Shown: positions 1 to 7,354 of the stretch, one piece after another | How the letters are laid out: every line of letters starts with the position of its first letter | How positions within the stretch are numbered: the first letter of the stretch is position 1 | Assembly (NCBI GenBank): GCA_900548905.1 | Contig: URMK01000095.1 | Span: forward strand, 1 to 16,184 | Length of the DNA: 16,184 nucleotides | Origin: an uncultured Lachnospiraceae bacterium | GTDB lineage: Bacteria; Bacillota; Clostridia; Lachnospirales; Lachnospiraceae | Reading direction: 5' to 3' | Made by a program: the position numbers and the translations under genes | Notes under the pieces: generated by a model | Database searches by the model: none | What the model was told of the DNA's origin: nothing | What the model saw: the letters and a program-made list of their open reading frames with translations, nothing else

Positions 1-80
1 ACCTGCGAAAATCCTTTTCAGTCCCGGGAGGGCCGTACAGACAGCGGGCGGAGGGCCGTTTGGCACCTGCAAAGTTTGAG
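1..80 (-). repeat. ~80-bp intergenic repeat, copy A, 3' of the AraC gene
   Basis: Seen directly: this stretch matches the reverse complement of 16044-16124 at about 69 of 81 aligned positions (hand alignment, one gap). The divergent part is a block of about 9 bases in the middle. The unit is bounded by a short direct repeat, ACCTGCGAA at 1-9 and ACCTGCAAA at 65-73, and has a GC-rich core with GCGGGCGGAGGGCCGT. It starts 15 bases after the stop of the AraC gene and lies in the same orientation relative to that gene as copy B does to htrA. It may extend left of the window. A dispersed 3'-UTR/intergenic repeat family is inferred; the function is unknown. Confidence 0.8.
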
Positions 81-95
81 ATCTATATTCTTATC

Positions 96-1142
96 TCATT
101 CTTCCTTGCGGTATGCGCCGGGCAGCATGCCGTACTTTTCCGTGAACATCCTGTTAAAATGTCCCTTATTGGAAAAACCCAGCTCCCGGATAATGGCATT
201 GACGCTCTTCTCCGTATTCAGCAGCTGTTCCGCAGCTCTCTGCAGCCGTATCTGCCGCAGGTTGGAGGAGTAGTTCTCTCCGGTCATCCGCACCAGGAAG
301 CGGTTCAGATAGTCCGGATTAAAATGGAAGAACGCCGCGAGGGCGGTCCGGTCCACATCGGCGAGATGATCTTCCATGTATTTTAATATTTCCGCCACCA
401 GGTTTTCCTCTATTTCGCTTCGGCTCTGGTAATGGCAGACATAGCTGTGATTTTCCACCAGCAGCCCGAACAGGCGGACCAGGTACCCTTTAATCACCAG
501 ATGATGCCCCGGAAGCTTCTGCTCGTCCTCCTCCATTATCTGCTCCAGAAGTGCCTGCACCAGCGAAACGTCTTTCCGGTCAAACAGGATATACTGCTGA
601 TCCGTGCGGCCGTACTGGTTTTCCATAAAAGCGGCGATCTCCGGATGCGGGGCAAAGAACCGCATCAGCTCCCCCTTCAGGAAGCCGGAGGATAACCCCA
701 TAAACAGGACCCTGTCCTGCGTATCGGATATTTCATCCCTGTGGATGACATTGGGATTGAGCATACATACCCCGCCCTCCTTCATTTCGTGAAGCACACC
801 GTTTATGGACTGCACGTACTTTCCCCGGAGCACAAAAATAAGTTCCAGGTAATCATGCCGGTGATAAGGCATTTGGTAATGCCTCTCCCCGGGCATCTGG
901 GGGGACGGCGTCGCCGGATTCATAAAGAAATCTCTTTTTATCGTATTGATATTCTGTTTCGGCAGCATTCCCCGCAAAAAACCCGTTCCGCCATAGCTCT
1001 GTACAATATCCACCCGCGAAAGATACGCGGAATTTCTAATCAGCCGCTCCAGCCTTTCTTGATCCTCCGGCGCCGCCGTACGATATTCCCTTACCAGCTG
1101 TCCCAGCTCTATCGCCGGGGCAAACCAGGTTTCCATATCCAT
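96..1142 (-). CDS. AraC-family transcriptional regulator with N-terminal cupin
   Basis: A 348-residue predicted cytosolic DNA-binding regulator. The N-terminal half contains an AraC-type cupin ligand-binding region: MPYHRHDYLEL at about 91-101 with His94, His96 and Glu100 in the usual beta-barrel positions, then LNPNVIH near 128-134. The last ~100 residues are a double helix-turn-helix of the AraC/XylS type. Its second HTH has the family signature, IIRELGFSNKGHFNRMFTEKYGMLPGAYR. The start is supported by AAGGAG about 7 bases upstream of ATG. The gene stands alone and faces the left edge of the window, divergent from the 1348-5595 operon with a 205-bp gap. Cupin-type AraC proteins in Clostridia usually respond to a sugar or small metabolite and control an adjacent transporter or catabolic operon; no such operon is visible here, so the effector and targets are unknown. 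Confidence 0.93.
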   Translation of the reverse strand: MDMETWFAPAIELGQLVREYRTAAPEDQERLERLIRNSAYLSRVDIVQSYGGTGFLRGMLPKQNINTIKRDFFMNPATPSPQMPGERHYQMPYHRHDYLELIFVLRGKYVQSINGVLHEMKEGGVCMLNPNVIHRDEISDTQDRVLFMGLSSGFLKGELMRFFAPHPEIAAFMENQYGRTDQQYILFDRKDVSLVQALLEQIMEEDEQKLPGHHLVIKGYLVRLFGLLVENHSYVCHYQSRSEIEENLVAEILKYMEDHLADVDRTALAAFFHFNPDYLNRFLVRMTGENYSSNLRQIRLQRAAEQLLNTEKSVNAIIRELGFSNKGHFNRMFTEKYGMLPGAYRKEE

Positions 1143-1284
1143 AAACTGCTCCTTTCACACCCGGATAACGATTTCCGCCATGCCCGGGCTGATAACCGCC
1201 GGCCTACCTTAAGCGGAGCCAGCGTCTCGGACACAGAAGCGTCCCGTAACACCAAATTGCCCTGGAACGGAAGGGCCCTATAAC

Positions 1285-1313
1285 TTGCAAACCCCCCTGT
1301 ACCATGATATCAT
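1285..1313 (+). promoter_or_regulatory. Candidate sigma-A promoter of the 1348-5595 operon
   Basis: TTGCAA (1285-1290) and TATCAT (1308-1313) are separated by 17 bases and lie 34 bases ahead of the first start codon of the operon. The -10 box overlaps an 8-bp palindrome, TGATATCA (1305-1312). No other promoter-like pair with better spacing was found in this gap. The assignment is by eye only. Confidence 0.5.
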
Positions 1314-1347
1314 AAGGATACTTACTAAAACAGAGGTTATATAGTTT

Positions 1348-2022
1348 ATGCGTATTTACAGAATCAGGGATGATATCCTTTTTTGCCTTGTAATCGCTTT
1401 TTTGGCCTCCTGGGGAGCAGGCAGGCTGGCCGGGCGGGCTGCTGCACTGGCCTATGACAGCTATGTGGAAAGACATCAGATACCGGACGGTGAAACAGGC
1501 GGCAGGGCCGGTGAAGATATCTTCCGGGCACAAAGTGTGGACGATATTCTTTCCCACGAAAAGTTCACCCTCGTCTATGATATCATGACGCTCTACGATT
1601 ATGGAACCGGCTTTTATGAAGATTCCCCCCTGTACTGTCTGAAACTGCCGTCCGGGGAATATGTTGCAGCCTCCGTCTATATTGACTCCGTAGTAAAACT
1701 GGAGGATTTCCCGATTCTGGGAGGCGAGTATCTGCTGCCTGTTGGTACGGCCGTTTATGCCGATTTGGCGCAGGACAAAGACTTTTTGGCGCAGATAGAA
1801 AGCCGGCAGCCGCTGACTGGTACCGACTTTTATATCGACATGGCAGGCAACAGCCCTGTAAAGGAGGAAAACGATTTCGTAAAGCCTGCGGTTTCCGCTG
1901 CACAGGGTATTACCGGAGTTGCCGCTTTTTCACTTTTTCATATGGCCGGGGCAAGGCTTGGTGTATTTCCCTATTTTTTTATGCCCGGAAACGGAAAGAA
2001 AAAGAAATCAGAATGGGAGTAA
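1348..2022 (+). CDS. Unrecognised membrane protein, two terminal membrane segments
   Basis: A 224-residue protein whose family I do not recognise. It has a hydrophobic helix near residues 9-28, a long polar middle region (about 35-182) rich in Asp, Glu and Tyr, a second hydrophobic stretch near 186-212, and a basic tail with KKKK at the C-terminus. This predicts both ends in the cytosol and an extracytoplasmic domain of about 150 residues. The middle region contains repeated beta-like stretches such as YCLKLPSGEYVAASVYID, compatible with a small sandwich domain. AGAGG (1332-1336) precedes ATG by 11 bases. It is the first gene of a tightly packed operon that ends in a hybrid histidine kinase; the next gene starts 7 bases after its stop. 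A role as surface partner of the operon is speculation. Confidence 0.8.
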   Translation: MRIYRIRDDILFCLVIAFLASWGAGRLAGRAAALAYDSYVERHQIPDGETGGRAGEDIFRAQSVDDILSHEKFTLVYDIMTLYDYGTGFYEDSPLYCLKLPSGEYVAASVYIDSVVKLEDFPILGGEYLLPVGTAVYADLAQDKDFLAQIESRQPLTGTDFYIDMAGNSPVKEENDFVKPAVSAAQGITGVAAFSLFHMAGARLGVFPYFFMPGNGKKKKSEWE

Positions 2023-2029
2023 AAAAAAT

Positions 2030-2632
2030 ATGCTCACGGATAGCACTGTTAAAAAGGCCGATACGAAATATGTACTGCTGATCGTTTCCATAATTTTGGC
2101 ACCGATTGCCGTTCTGGCCGCCTGCATGGTGATAAGTTTTACTGTTGAACTACCTGACAGCATCTTGATTCCCTTAATTTTCGGCCCCTTCCTTTTTGGC
2201 TTTTTGCTATATCTCCTTTCCTGGAAGAGTATCAAGAAGCGTAATCTGGCGAAAACCGGGGAACAGCTGTCGGAGCTTGAAAAATCAGGTTTTGTTACAA
2301 ATATTTCCTTTAACGGTTCCTGTAAAGTAATGGTCGATACCACCCAACATTTGATAGCATTACAGTTTGGCTTGAATCCCTCCTGTTGTTTTGTTCTGCC
2401 CGCGGACCGGATTACAAAAGCGTGGGTAAACGACGGGAAAAAGGGACGGTGGTTCCTGGAGGGAAGCCGTGAGGTAAGCTTCCTGTTCCTGGTGGACGGT
2501 GTCAGGGTAAAGGTACCTACTTTCTTATCCAATCAGCGTTATGCCATGAACAGCAAAGAGATTCTGACAGGCATTTCCAAAGCCGACGTCATGGCCGAAC
2601 TGCTCAACAAAGTCAGGGGGCAGGTACAGTGA
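2030..2632 (+). CDS. Unrecognised two-TM protein with cytosolic C-terminal domain
   Basis: A 200-residue protein. I chose the ATG at 2030 because GGGAG (2015-2019) lies 10 bases upstream and because the longer upstream reading would overlap the preceding gene by about 100 bases. Two hydrophobic helices, near residues 14-37 and 43-64, form a hairpin, followed by SWKSIKKRN, a positive-inside signal. The remaining ~130 residues are predicted cytosolic and soluble. They have alternating beta-type segments (VTNISFNGSCKVMVDT; REVSFLFLVDGVRVKV) that resemble a pleckstrin-like or membrane-associated beta fold, although no family motif could be named. The next gene starts 1 base after its stop, so the two are almost certainly translationally coupled. 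The function is unknown. Confidence 0.8.
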   Translation: MLTDSTVKKADTKYVLLIVSIILAPIAVLAACMVISFTVELPDSILIPLIFGPFLFGFLLYLLSWKSIKKRNLAKTGEQLSELEKSGFVTNISFNGSCKVMVDTTQHLIALQFGLNPSCCFVLPADRITKAWVNDGKKGRWFLEGSREVSFLFLVDGVRVKVPTFLSNQRYAMNSKEILTGISKADVMAELLNKVRGQVQ

Positions 2633-2633
2633 A

Positions 2634-2987
2634 ATGAGTTTTTTACAACAAATACAGGCCCGTTTCCATCCTGATTCCTGCAGCAGCTGCCGATGTCCGA
2701 TGGAAATGGTGAAAAAACAGCTGTATGCAATGCCGGGAATGAGCGTCGGGCATTTTGCTCCTATGGAGGATGCCGGCTATTTCAAAAAAGCCCTGGTACC
2801 AGTAGCGAAGAAAGCAGATATTCCCACAGGTATTTACGCCTGCGGCATCCAGCATTACAGATGCCCCCGGTGCGGACGTACCGTCACAAAGCTGACAACG
2901 TTTCTTCCCGTCCGGGATCAGGAGATGGTCGAACAGATTCTTTATTTTAAGAAGGGGGAAATGGATGATTTCCCGCCTTTTACATAG
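2634..2987 (+). CDS. Small predicted zinc-binding protein with two CxxC pairs
   Basis: A 117-residue soluble protein with six cysteines: C16, C19, C21, C70, C77 and C80. The pairs CSSC (16-19) and CPRC (77-80), the second followed by Gly, look like the two knuckles of a zinc ribbon split by a ~57-residue insert. This suggests structural zinc binding or a redox thiol site (inference). There is no signal peptide or membrane segment. The start follows the previous stop by a single base; AGGGGG (2615-2620) is a rather distant ribosome binding site, consistent with translational coupling. The gene ends 19 bases before the start chosen for the kinase gene. I do not recognise the family. Its position between two membrane proteins and a hybrid kinase suggests an accessory role in that signalling operon. 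Confidence 0.78.
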   Translation: MSFLQQIQARFHPDSCSSCRCPMEMVKKQLYAMPGMSVGHFAPMEDAGYFKKALVPVAKKADIPTGIYACGIQHYRCPRCGRTVTKLTTFLPVRDQEMVEQILYFKKGEMDDFPPFT

Positions 2988-3006
2988 CTGTTGGGAGGGT
3001 CATTGG

Positions 3007-5595
3007 ATGAATGAAAAGCTGGGAAAACTGAAAGAGGATATCCTCGGCCTGCTCTGGAGTGCGCCGGATTTAGATGCGGTTATCCATGAGGCACTCGCTA
3101 TGATCGGTGAACAGTTTGGCGCAGACCGTGTTTATTTAACGGAATTTACAAACGACGGGACGGCTTTTCAGCATATCTACCTGTGGAAGCCGGACGGGTC
3201 GGAACAGATATATGAAGCGGCGGCGGAGCTTATCTGCCGGCGCTGTATTGCTATGGCTAAAAATCTTATTATCGGAGAAGAAGCCGTCTTTTGGTGCGCC
3301 GACAGTGCATCGGGGGAAGCCGCTGCCATGCTGGCGGAGAGTGGTGTCCGCTCGGCGCTGCTGTGTCCCATTATCAAACAGGGGACCCCTTTTTCCTATT
3401 TGGGCGTGGCCGATTCCGCCGCGTGCAGGGAGGACTGGGCGTCCGATCCGGACATCCGGGGGGCGCTTGGCACGCTGTCAAAAATCATCGGTACTTTTCT
3501 GCTTGAAAAACGGTATGCCCTGCACAGTGAACAAATCAAGCGGCGTCTGGAAGAATCCCTGCAGACCTCTGAGCAGCGGGCGGATACCGCCTATGATCTG
3601 CTGGACGGCATCTCCGCCGGTGTGATCATTGTAAATATCTACCCGGACGGCAGCGCCCGCCCACAGTATGGCAACCTGGGAATGTACCGTATACTGCGCA
3701 TTCCCCGGACGGCGGAGAACGCCGTAGTTCCGGATCGCAGCGTCGCTGCGCTGGAGGGGGAATATTTCGATGACTTTTTTGCTAACATTCCCGAGCCGGA
3801 CAATAGCAGGGTGCGCCGGGAATATAAGGTCGGGTTTTCCCAGGACAGTTTTTCCGTTAAAAAGTACCGTCTGCTCCGGGGCGACGGCACCTATGTCTGG
3901 GTGAGTGCCGATCTCAGCCTGCGCCAGGCCACTCCCGGATACCGGACCTATTACGCCACCTATACCGACATGACAGAGGAACAAAACCTGCAGATGGGCC
4001 TCCTGGAAACGCTGGAAAAGGAAAAAGAGATCACGGCCAAGCTGGAAAAGGCCAGCCGTGCCAAATCCGATTTTCTCTCCCGCATGAGCCATGATATCCG
4101 TACGCCAATGAATGCCATAATGGGGATGACCGCCATAGCCGGCTCGCACATTGACAGTCCCAGCAGGGTTCAGGACTGCCTGGAAAAAATAACGGTATCC
4201 TCCAGGCTGCTTCTGAGTATTATCAACGAAGTGTTGGACATGTCGAAGGTGGAAAGCGGACACCTTGTACTTTCGGAGGAAGAGGTGGATCTGGCAGAGC
4301 TGGTGCAGGGTGTGGTTACCATGCTTCAGCCGGAGATAGCCATCAGACATTTGGATTTTGCGGTACGGGTCAACAATGTTTCCCACGAAAAAATAATCAG
4401 CGATATGCAGCGCCTGCAGCAGGTACTTGTGAATCTGCTGTCCAACGCAGTCAAGTATACCCCGGACGGCGGCGAAGTGCTGCTGGAACTTAATGAGATT
4501 CCTTCCGATCTGGCGGGCCATGCCTGTTATCAATTTGTTGTAGCCGACAGCGGGATCGGCATATCGCCCGAATTTATGGAACGTATATTTGAACCGTTTG
4601 AACGTGCGGAGGACGATCGTATTAAACCTGTCCAGGGCACCGGACTGGGCCTGGCCATCTGTAAGACGGTGGCAGAAATGATGGGCGGACGGATTCAGGT
4701 GGAAAGCGAATGGGGGAAGGGCAGCCGGTTCACCGCGACACTCTATCTTCGGATTAAACCGGATCCTGTTGACGATAACGCACTGGCCGGGCTTCCGATC
4801 CTGGTGGTAGATAACGACGAACTGGTCTGCCGCAATACCTGCAGGCGTCTGACGGACTTGGGCATGGCGGCGGAGTGGGTCACTGACGGGCGCACCGCCG
4901 TGGATAAGGTCGTACAGGCTCATGCGTTGGACCGGGATTATTTTGCAGTTATTGTCGATCAAAAAATGCCAGGGCTGGATGGTACGCAGACAACCCGCCT
5001 GATTCGGGAAAAAGTGGGGAACAATCCCCCTGTTATTATGATTTCCGCCTATGATATGTCTGAGCAGATGGATTTGGCACAGCAGTCCGGGGCCAATGGA
5101 TTTATCACCAAACCGCTGTTCCGCTCCCGACTTGTCTATAAACTCAAACAGTTCCTGGGGGAAAAAAACGATAGCCCCGAGGAAAAGAAACAGGGCCCCC
5201 TGTATTCCGGGAGCCGGCTGCTGTTGGTGGAGGACAACGAACTCAACCGTGAGATCGCTGTGGAACTGCTCTCCGCCGCCGGCGCGGAAGTGATCACGGC
5301 GGAAAACGGAAAAGTTGCGGTGGATAAGGTAATGACTTCGCCCGAAGGTTACTTTCAGTTGATTTTTATGGATGTGCAGATGCCTGTCATGGACGGCTGC
5401 GCCGCTGCTGCGGCAATCCGGGCATTGGATCGTGCAGATACCGGAACGCTCCCCATTGTTGCCATGACGGCAAACGCTTTTGCAGACGACCGGCAGAGAA
5501 CCAGAGATGCGGGGATGGATGAACATCTTGCCAAGCCGATTGACAGGAATCAGCTCTATCAGACCCTGCATAGATTTCTCCGAAAGGATAGATGA
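3007..5595 (+). CDS. Cytosolic hybrid histidine kinase: GAF-PAS-HisKA-HATPase-REC-REC
   Basis: An 862-residue sensor kinase with two receiver domains. Domains: GAF (about 20-168), PAS (about 197-323, ending in YTDMTEEQ), a short coiled coil, HisKA with the H-box MSHDIRTPMN (phosphoryl His362), and HATPase_c with N-box LVNLLSNAVKYTP, G1 DSGIGIS, F-box FEPFERAED and G2 GTGLGLAICK near 543-552. Receiver 1 has the acidic pocket DND, phospho-acceptor Asp651 (VDQKMPG) and TKPLF. Receiver 2 has EDNELNREIA, Asp789 (MDVQMP) and AKPID. All kinase and receiver catalytic residues are present. There is no membrane segment, HPt or DNA-binding domain. I chose the ATG at 3007 for its strong GGGAGG (2993-2998); an in-frame ATG at 2965, preceded by AGGGGG, would add 14 residues and overlap the upstream gene. 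It is the last gene of the operon; the ligand is unknown. Confidence 0.93.
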   Translation: MNEKLGKLKEDILGLLWSAPDLDAVIHEALAMIGEQFGADRVYLTEFTNDGTAFQHIYLWKPDGSEQIYEAAAELICRRCIAMAKNLIIGEEAVFWCADSASGEAAAMLAESGVRSALLCPIIKQGTPFSYLGVADSAACREDWASDPDIRGALGTLSKIIGTFLLEKRYALHSEQIKRRLEESLQTSEQRADTAYDLLDGISAGVIIVNIYPDGSARPQYGNLGMYRILRIPRTAENAVVPDRSVAALEGEYFDDFFANIPEPDNSRVRREYKVGFSQDSFSVKKYRLLRGDGTYVWVSADLSLRQATPGYRTYYATYTDMTEEQNLQMGLLETLEKEKEITAKLEKASRAKSDFLSRMSHDIRTPMNAIMGMTAIAGSHIDSPSRVQDCLEKITVSSRLLLSIINEVLDMSKVESGHLVLSEEEVDLAELVQGVVTMLQPEIAIRHLDFAVRVNNVSHEKIISDMQRLQQVLVNLLSNAVKYTPDGGEVLLELNEIPSDLAGHACYQFVVADSGIGISPEFMERIFEPFERAEDDRIKPVQGTGLGLAICKTVAEMMGGRIQVESEWGKGSRFTATLYLRIKPDPVDDNALAGLPILVVDNDELVCRNTCRRLTDLGMAAEWVTDGRTAVDKVVQAHALDRDYFAVIVDQKMPGLDGTQTTRLIREKVGNNPPVIMISAYDMSEQMDLAQQSGANGFITKPLFRSRLVYKLKQFLGEKNDSPEEKKQGPLYSGSRLLLVEDNELNREIAVELLSAAGAEVITAENGKVAVDKVMTSPEGYFQLIFMDVQMPVMDGCAAAAAIRALDRADTGTLPIVAMTANAFADDRQRTRDAGMDEHLAKPIDRNQLYQTLHRFLRKDR

Positions 5596-5629
5596 GTCCC
5601 CAATGGAAACAGGCCTTGTCCGTGCTCTC

Positions 5630-6640
5630 CTACAGGGTAACCGCATCCGGCTTCAGCTGGTAATATTCCCTCACCTTCCTCTCCACTTCCGCCATGGTTT
5701 CCGGATGCTCCTTCAGGAATACCTTGGCGGCATCACGTCCCTGGGCGATGCGGCTGCCCTGATAGGAATACCAGGAACCGCTTTTTTCCACCACAGCAAC
5801 AGCCGCCGCCAGATCCAGGATATCCCCTTCCCGGGAAATGCCCGTGCCGTATAGAATGTCGAATTCCGCTTCCTTAAAAGGCGGGGCCACTTTATTTTTT
5901 ACCACCCTGACACGGGTTCTGTTCCCAATTCTTTCTCCGCCGCTTTTAATCATATCAATCCGCCGGACATCCAAACGGACGGACGCATAAAATTTCAGGG
6001 CACGTCCTCCGGTGGTCGTTTCAGGATTGCCGAACAGGATGCCTATTTTTTCCCTCAGCTGGTTAATAAAAACCACAATGCACCGGGATTTGCTCACCAC
6101 AGGGGTCAGCTTGCGAAGCGCCTGGGACATGAGCCTGGCCTGAAGCCCGATATGGCTGTCCCCCATTTCCCCGTCGATTTCCGCTTTGGGCACCAGGGCC
6201 GCCACCGAATCAATGATGATGATATCAATCGCCCCGGAACGCACCAGCATTTCCGCTATTTCCAGTGCCTGTTCCCCCGTATCGGGCTGGGAAATGTAAA
6301 GCGCATCAATATCCACGCCGATACCTGCGGCATATTTGGGATCCAGCGCATGCTCCGCATCAATGAATGCCGCAATACCGCCTCTTTTCTGGATCTCTGC
6401 CGCCATATGCAGAGATACCGTGGTTTTTCCGCTGGACTCCGGCCCGTAGATTTCCACTACCCTGCCCCGGGGTATTCCTCCAAGCCCCAGCGCGATATCC
6501 AGGCTCAACGCCCCGGTAGGAACCGCTTCCACCTCTCCGAAGGCGGATGCATCTCCCAGCCGCATGACCGCTCCCCGGCCGAAATCCTTTTCAATCTGCA
6601 TGACCGCCGCATCCAGTGCTTTTTTCTTATCTTCATCCAT
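5630..6640 (-). CDS. recA: RecA recombinase
   Basis: A 336-residue DNA-dependent ATPase that forms filaments on single-stranded DNA, promotes strand exchange and, in the family, triggers LexA self-cleavage. Visible signatures: Walker A GPESSGKT, the catalytic-Glu segment FIDAEHALDP, Walker B IIIIDSVAALVPKAE, loop L1 with GEMGDSHIGLQARLMSQALRKLT, and the L2/INQ region FINQLREKIG plus FGNPETTTGGRALKFYASVRLD. The C-terminal domain is complete (GSWYSYQG, FLKEHPE, VREYY), but the acidic tail found in many homologues is very short. AGGACAGG lies about 9 bases ahead of ATG. Unusually, it is a single-gene unit: it is convergent with a hybrid kinase gene (34-bp gap), divergent from tspO, and without recX or the other common recA neighbours. 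Whether this is the only recA of the genome cannot be told here. Confidence 0.97.
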   Translation of the reverse strand: MDEDKKKALDAAVMQIEKDFGRGAVMRLGDASAFGEVEAVPTGALSLDIALGLGGIPRGRVVEIYGPESSGKTTVSLHMAAEIQKRGGIAAFIDAEHALDPKYAAGIGVDIDALYISQPDTGEQALEIAEMLVRSGAIDIIIIDSVAALVPKAEIDGEMGDSHIGLQARLMSQALRKLTPVVSKSRCIVVFINQLREKIGILFGNPETTTGGRALKFYASVRLDVRRIDMIKSGGERIGNRTRVRVVKNKVAPPFKEAEFDILYGTGISREGDILDLAAAVAVVEKSGSWYSYQGSRIAQGRDAAKVFLKEHPETMAEVERKVREYYQLKPDAVTL

Positions 6641-6671
6641 ACGCTTTTACCTGTCCTGTAGTTTTCTTTTT

Positions 6672-6700
6672 ATTGTAGCAGTTCAGCGGTCGTTTCGTAA
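6672..6700 (-). promoter_or_regulatory. Candidate promoter of recA
   Basis: On the minus strand, TTACGA (-35, 6695-6700) and TACAAT (-10, 6672-6677) are separated by 17 bases and end 31 bases ahead of the recA start codon. I looked for the Gram-positive LexA operator (GAAC-N4-GTTC type) across 6641-6861 and found no convincing copy. Confidence 0.5.
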
Positions 6701-6791
6701 GCGTTTTCTTATAGTATGATGATAAAGTTTGGTTGTTTTGCCGTATAAGATATCCTTTTTATTTGTGCACTTTTTCCAGCGGATTTTATCC

Positions 6792-6820
6792 TTGCAGCCC
6801 TTTTCCCGCCGGCTCATATT
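6792..6820 (+). promoter_or_regulatory. Weak candidate promoter of tspO
   Basis: TTGCAG (6792-6797) and CATATT (6815-6820) are spaced by 17 bases and lie 41 bases before the tspO start. Both boxes are poor matches (about 3/6 and 4/6), so this is only the best-spaced pair in the gap. The rest of the 221-bp recA-tspO gap is AT-rich and shows no other clear element. Confidence 0.25.
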
Positions 6821-6861
6821 CCGTCTCTTTCCAACATAACAATAAAGAGGAGGTAAATGAT

Positions 6862-7332
6862 ATGCAGGAAAAACTGAAAAATCTGTTGCTTTGTATTGCT
6901 ATACCGGTTCTTACCGGCAGCCTGTCCGGTTTTCTGACACGAGGAAGCATGCAGGTATTCCGGCAGCTGAACAAACCGCCCTTAAGCCCGCCGGGAGCCG
7001 TATTTCCCATTGTATGGACCATACTGTATATCCTGATGGGTATCGCTTCCTATCTGGTATTCTCCTCCGGGGCCGGACAGGGTGATATCCGGAATGCGCT
7101 CTCCGTTTATGGGCTGCAGCTGGCGGTGAATTTTTTCTGGTCCCTGTTTTTCTTTAACCTGGGCTGGTATTTCTTTTCTTTTGTATGGCTTGTACTGCTT
7201 TGGCTCCTTATTCTTTTCACAATCCGCCTGTTTTACCCTATTTCCAGGCCGGCGGCATATCTGCTGGTGCCGTATTTGCTCTGGGTGACCTTTGCAGGGT
7301 ACCTGAATCTCGGTATCGCCATCCTGAATTAA
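6862..7332 (+). CDS. tspO: TspO/MBR family tryptophan-rich membrane protein
   Basis: A 156-residue integral membrane protein with five predicted helices (about 7-27, 46-67, 79-99, 102-123, 130-153), the length and topology of the TspO/peripheral benzodiazepine receptor family. Family signatures are the loop LNKPPLSPPGAVFPIVWTIL after the first helix, the helix-3 motif QLAVNFFWSLFFF, the Trp-rich helix 4, and helix 5 ending LLWVTFAGYLNLGIAILN. Homologues bind porphyrins or cholesterol and are linked to porphyrin handling, oxidative stress and signalling; the exact role in Clostridia is not settled. The start is fixed by a near-perfect AGAGGAGG (6846-6853). The gene is divergent from recA and convergent with the kinase ending at 7355 (22-bp gap), so it is probably transcribed alone. 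Confidence 0.95.
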   Translation: MQEKLKNLLLCIAIPVLTGSLSGFLTRGSMQVFRQLNKPPLSPPGAVFPIVWTILYILMGIASYLVFSSGAGQGDIRNALSVYGLQLAVNFFWSLFFFNLGWYFFSFVWLVLLWLLILFTIRLFYPISRPAAYLLVPYLLWVTFAGYLNLGIAILN

Positions 7333-7354
7333 ACAGGAGAACTGTCCCTATGCA

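Noticed and set aside
2965..3006. Alternative start at 2965 for the GAF-PAS kinase
   Set aside because: It has a plausible AGGGGG, but it would overlap the previous gene by 23 bases and add a non-family extension; the GGGAGG-preceded ATG at 3007 is preferred. The choice is not certain.
3478..5646. Long antisense open frame (about 720 codons) opposite the GAF-PAS kinase
   Set aside because: It lies entirely over a well-supported kinase gene, has no ribosome binding site and no recognisable domain; it is a codon-bias shadow.
6641..6861. LexA/SOS box in the recA-tspO gap
   Set aside because: GAAC and CGAAAC fragments occur, but no properly spaced inverted GAAC-N4-GTTC was found.
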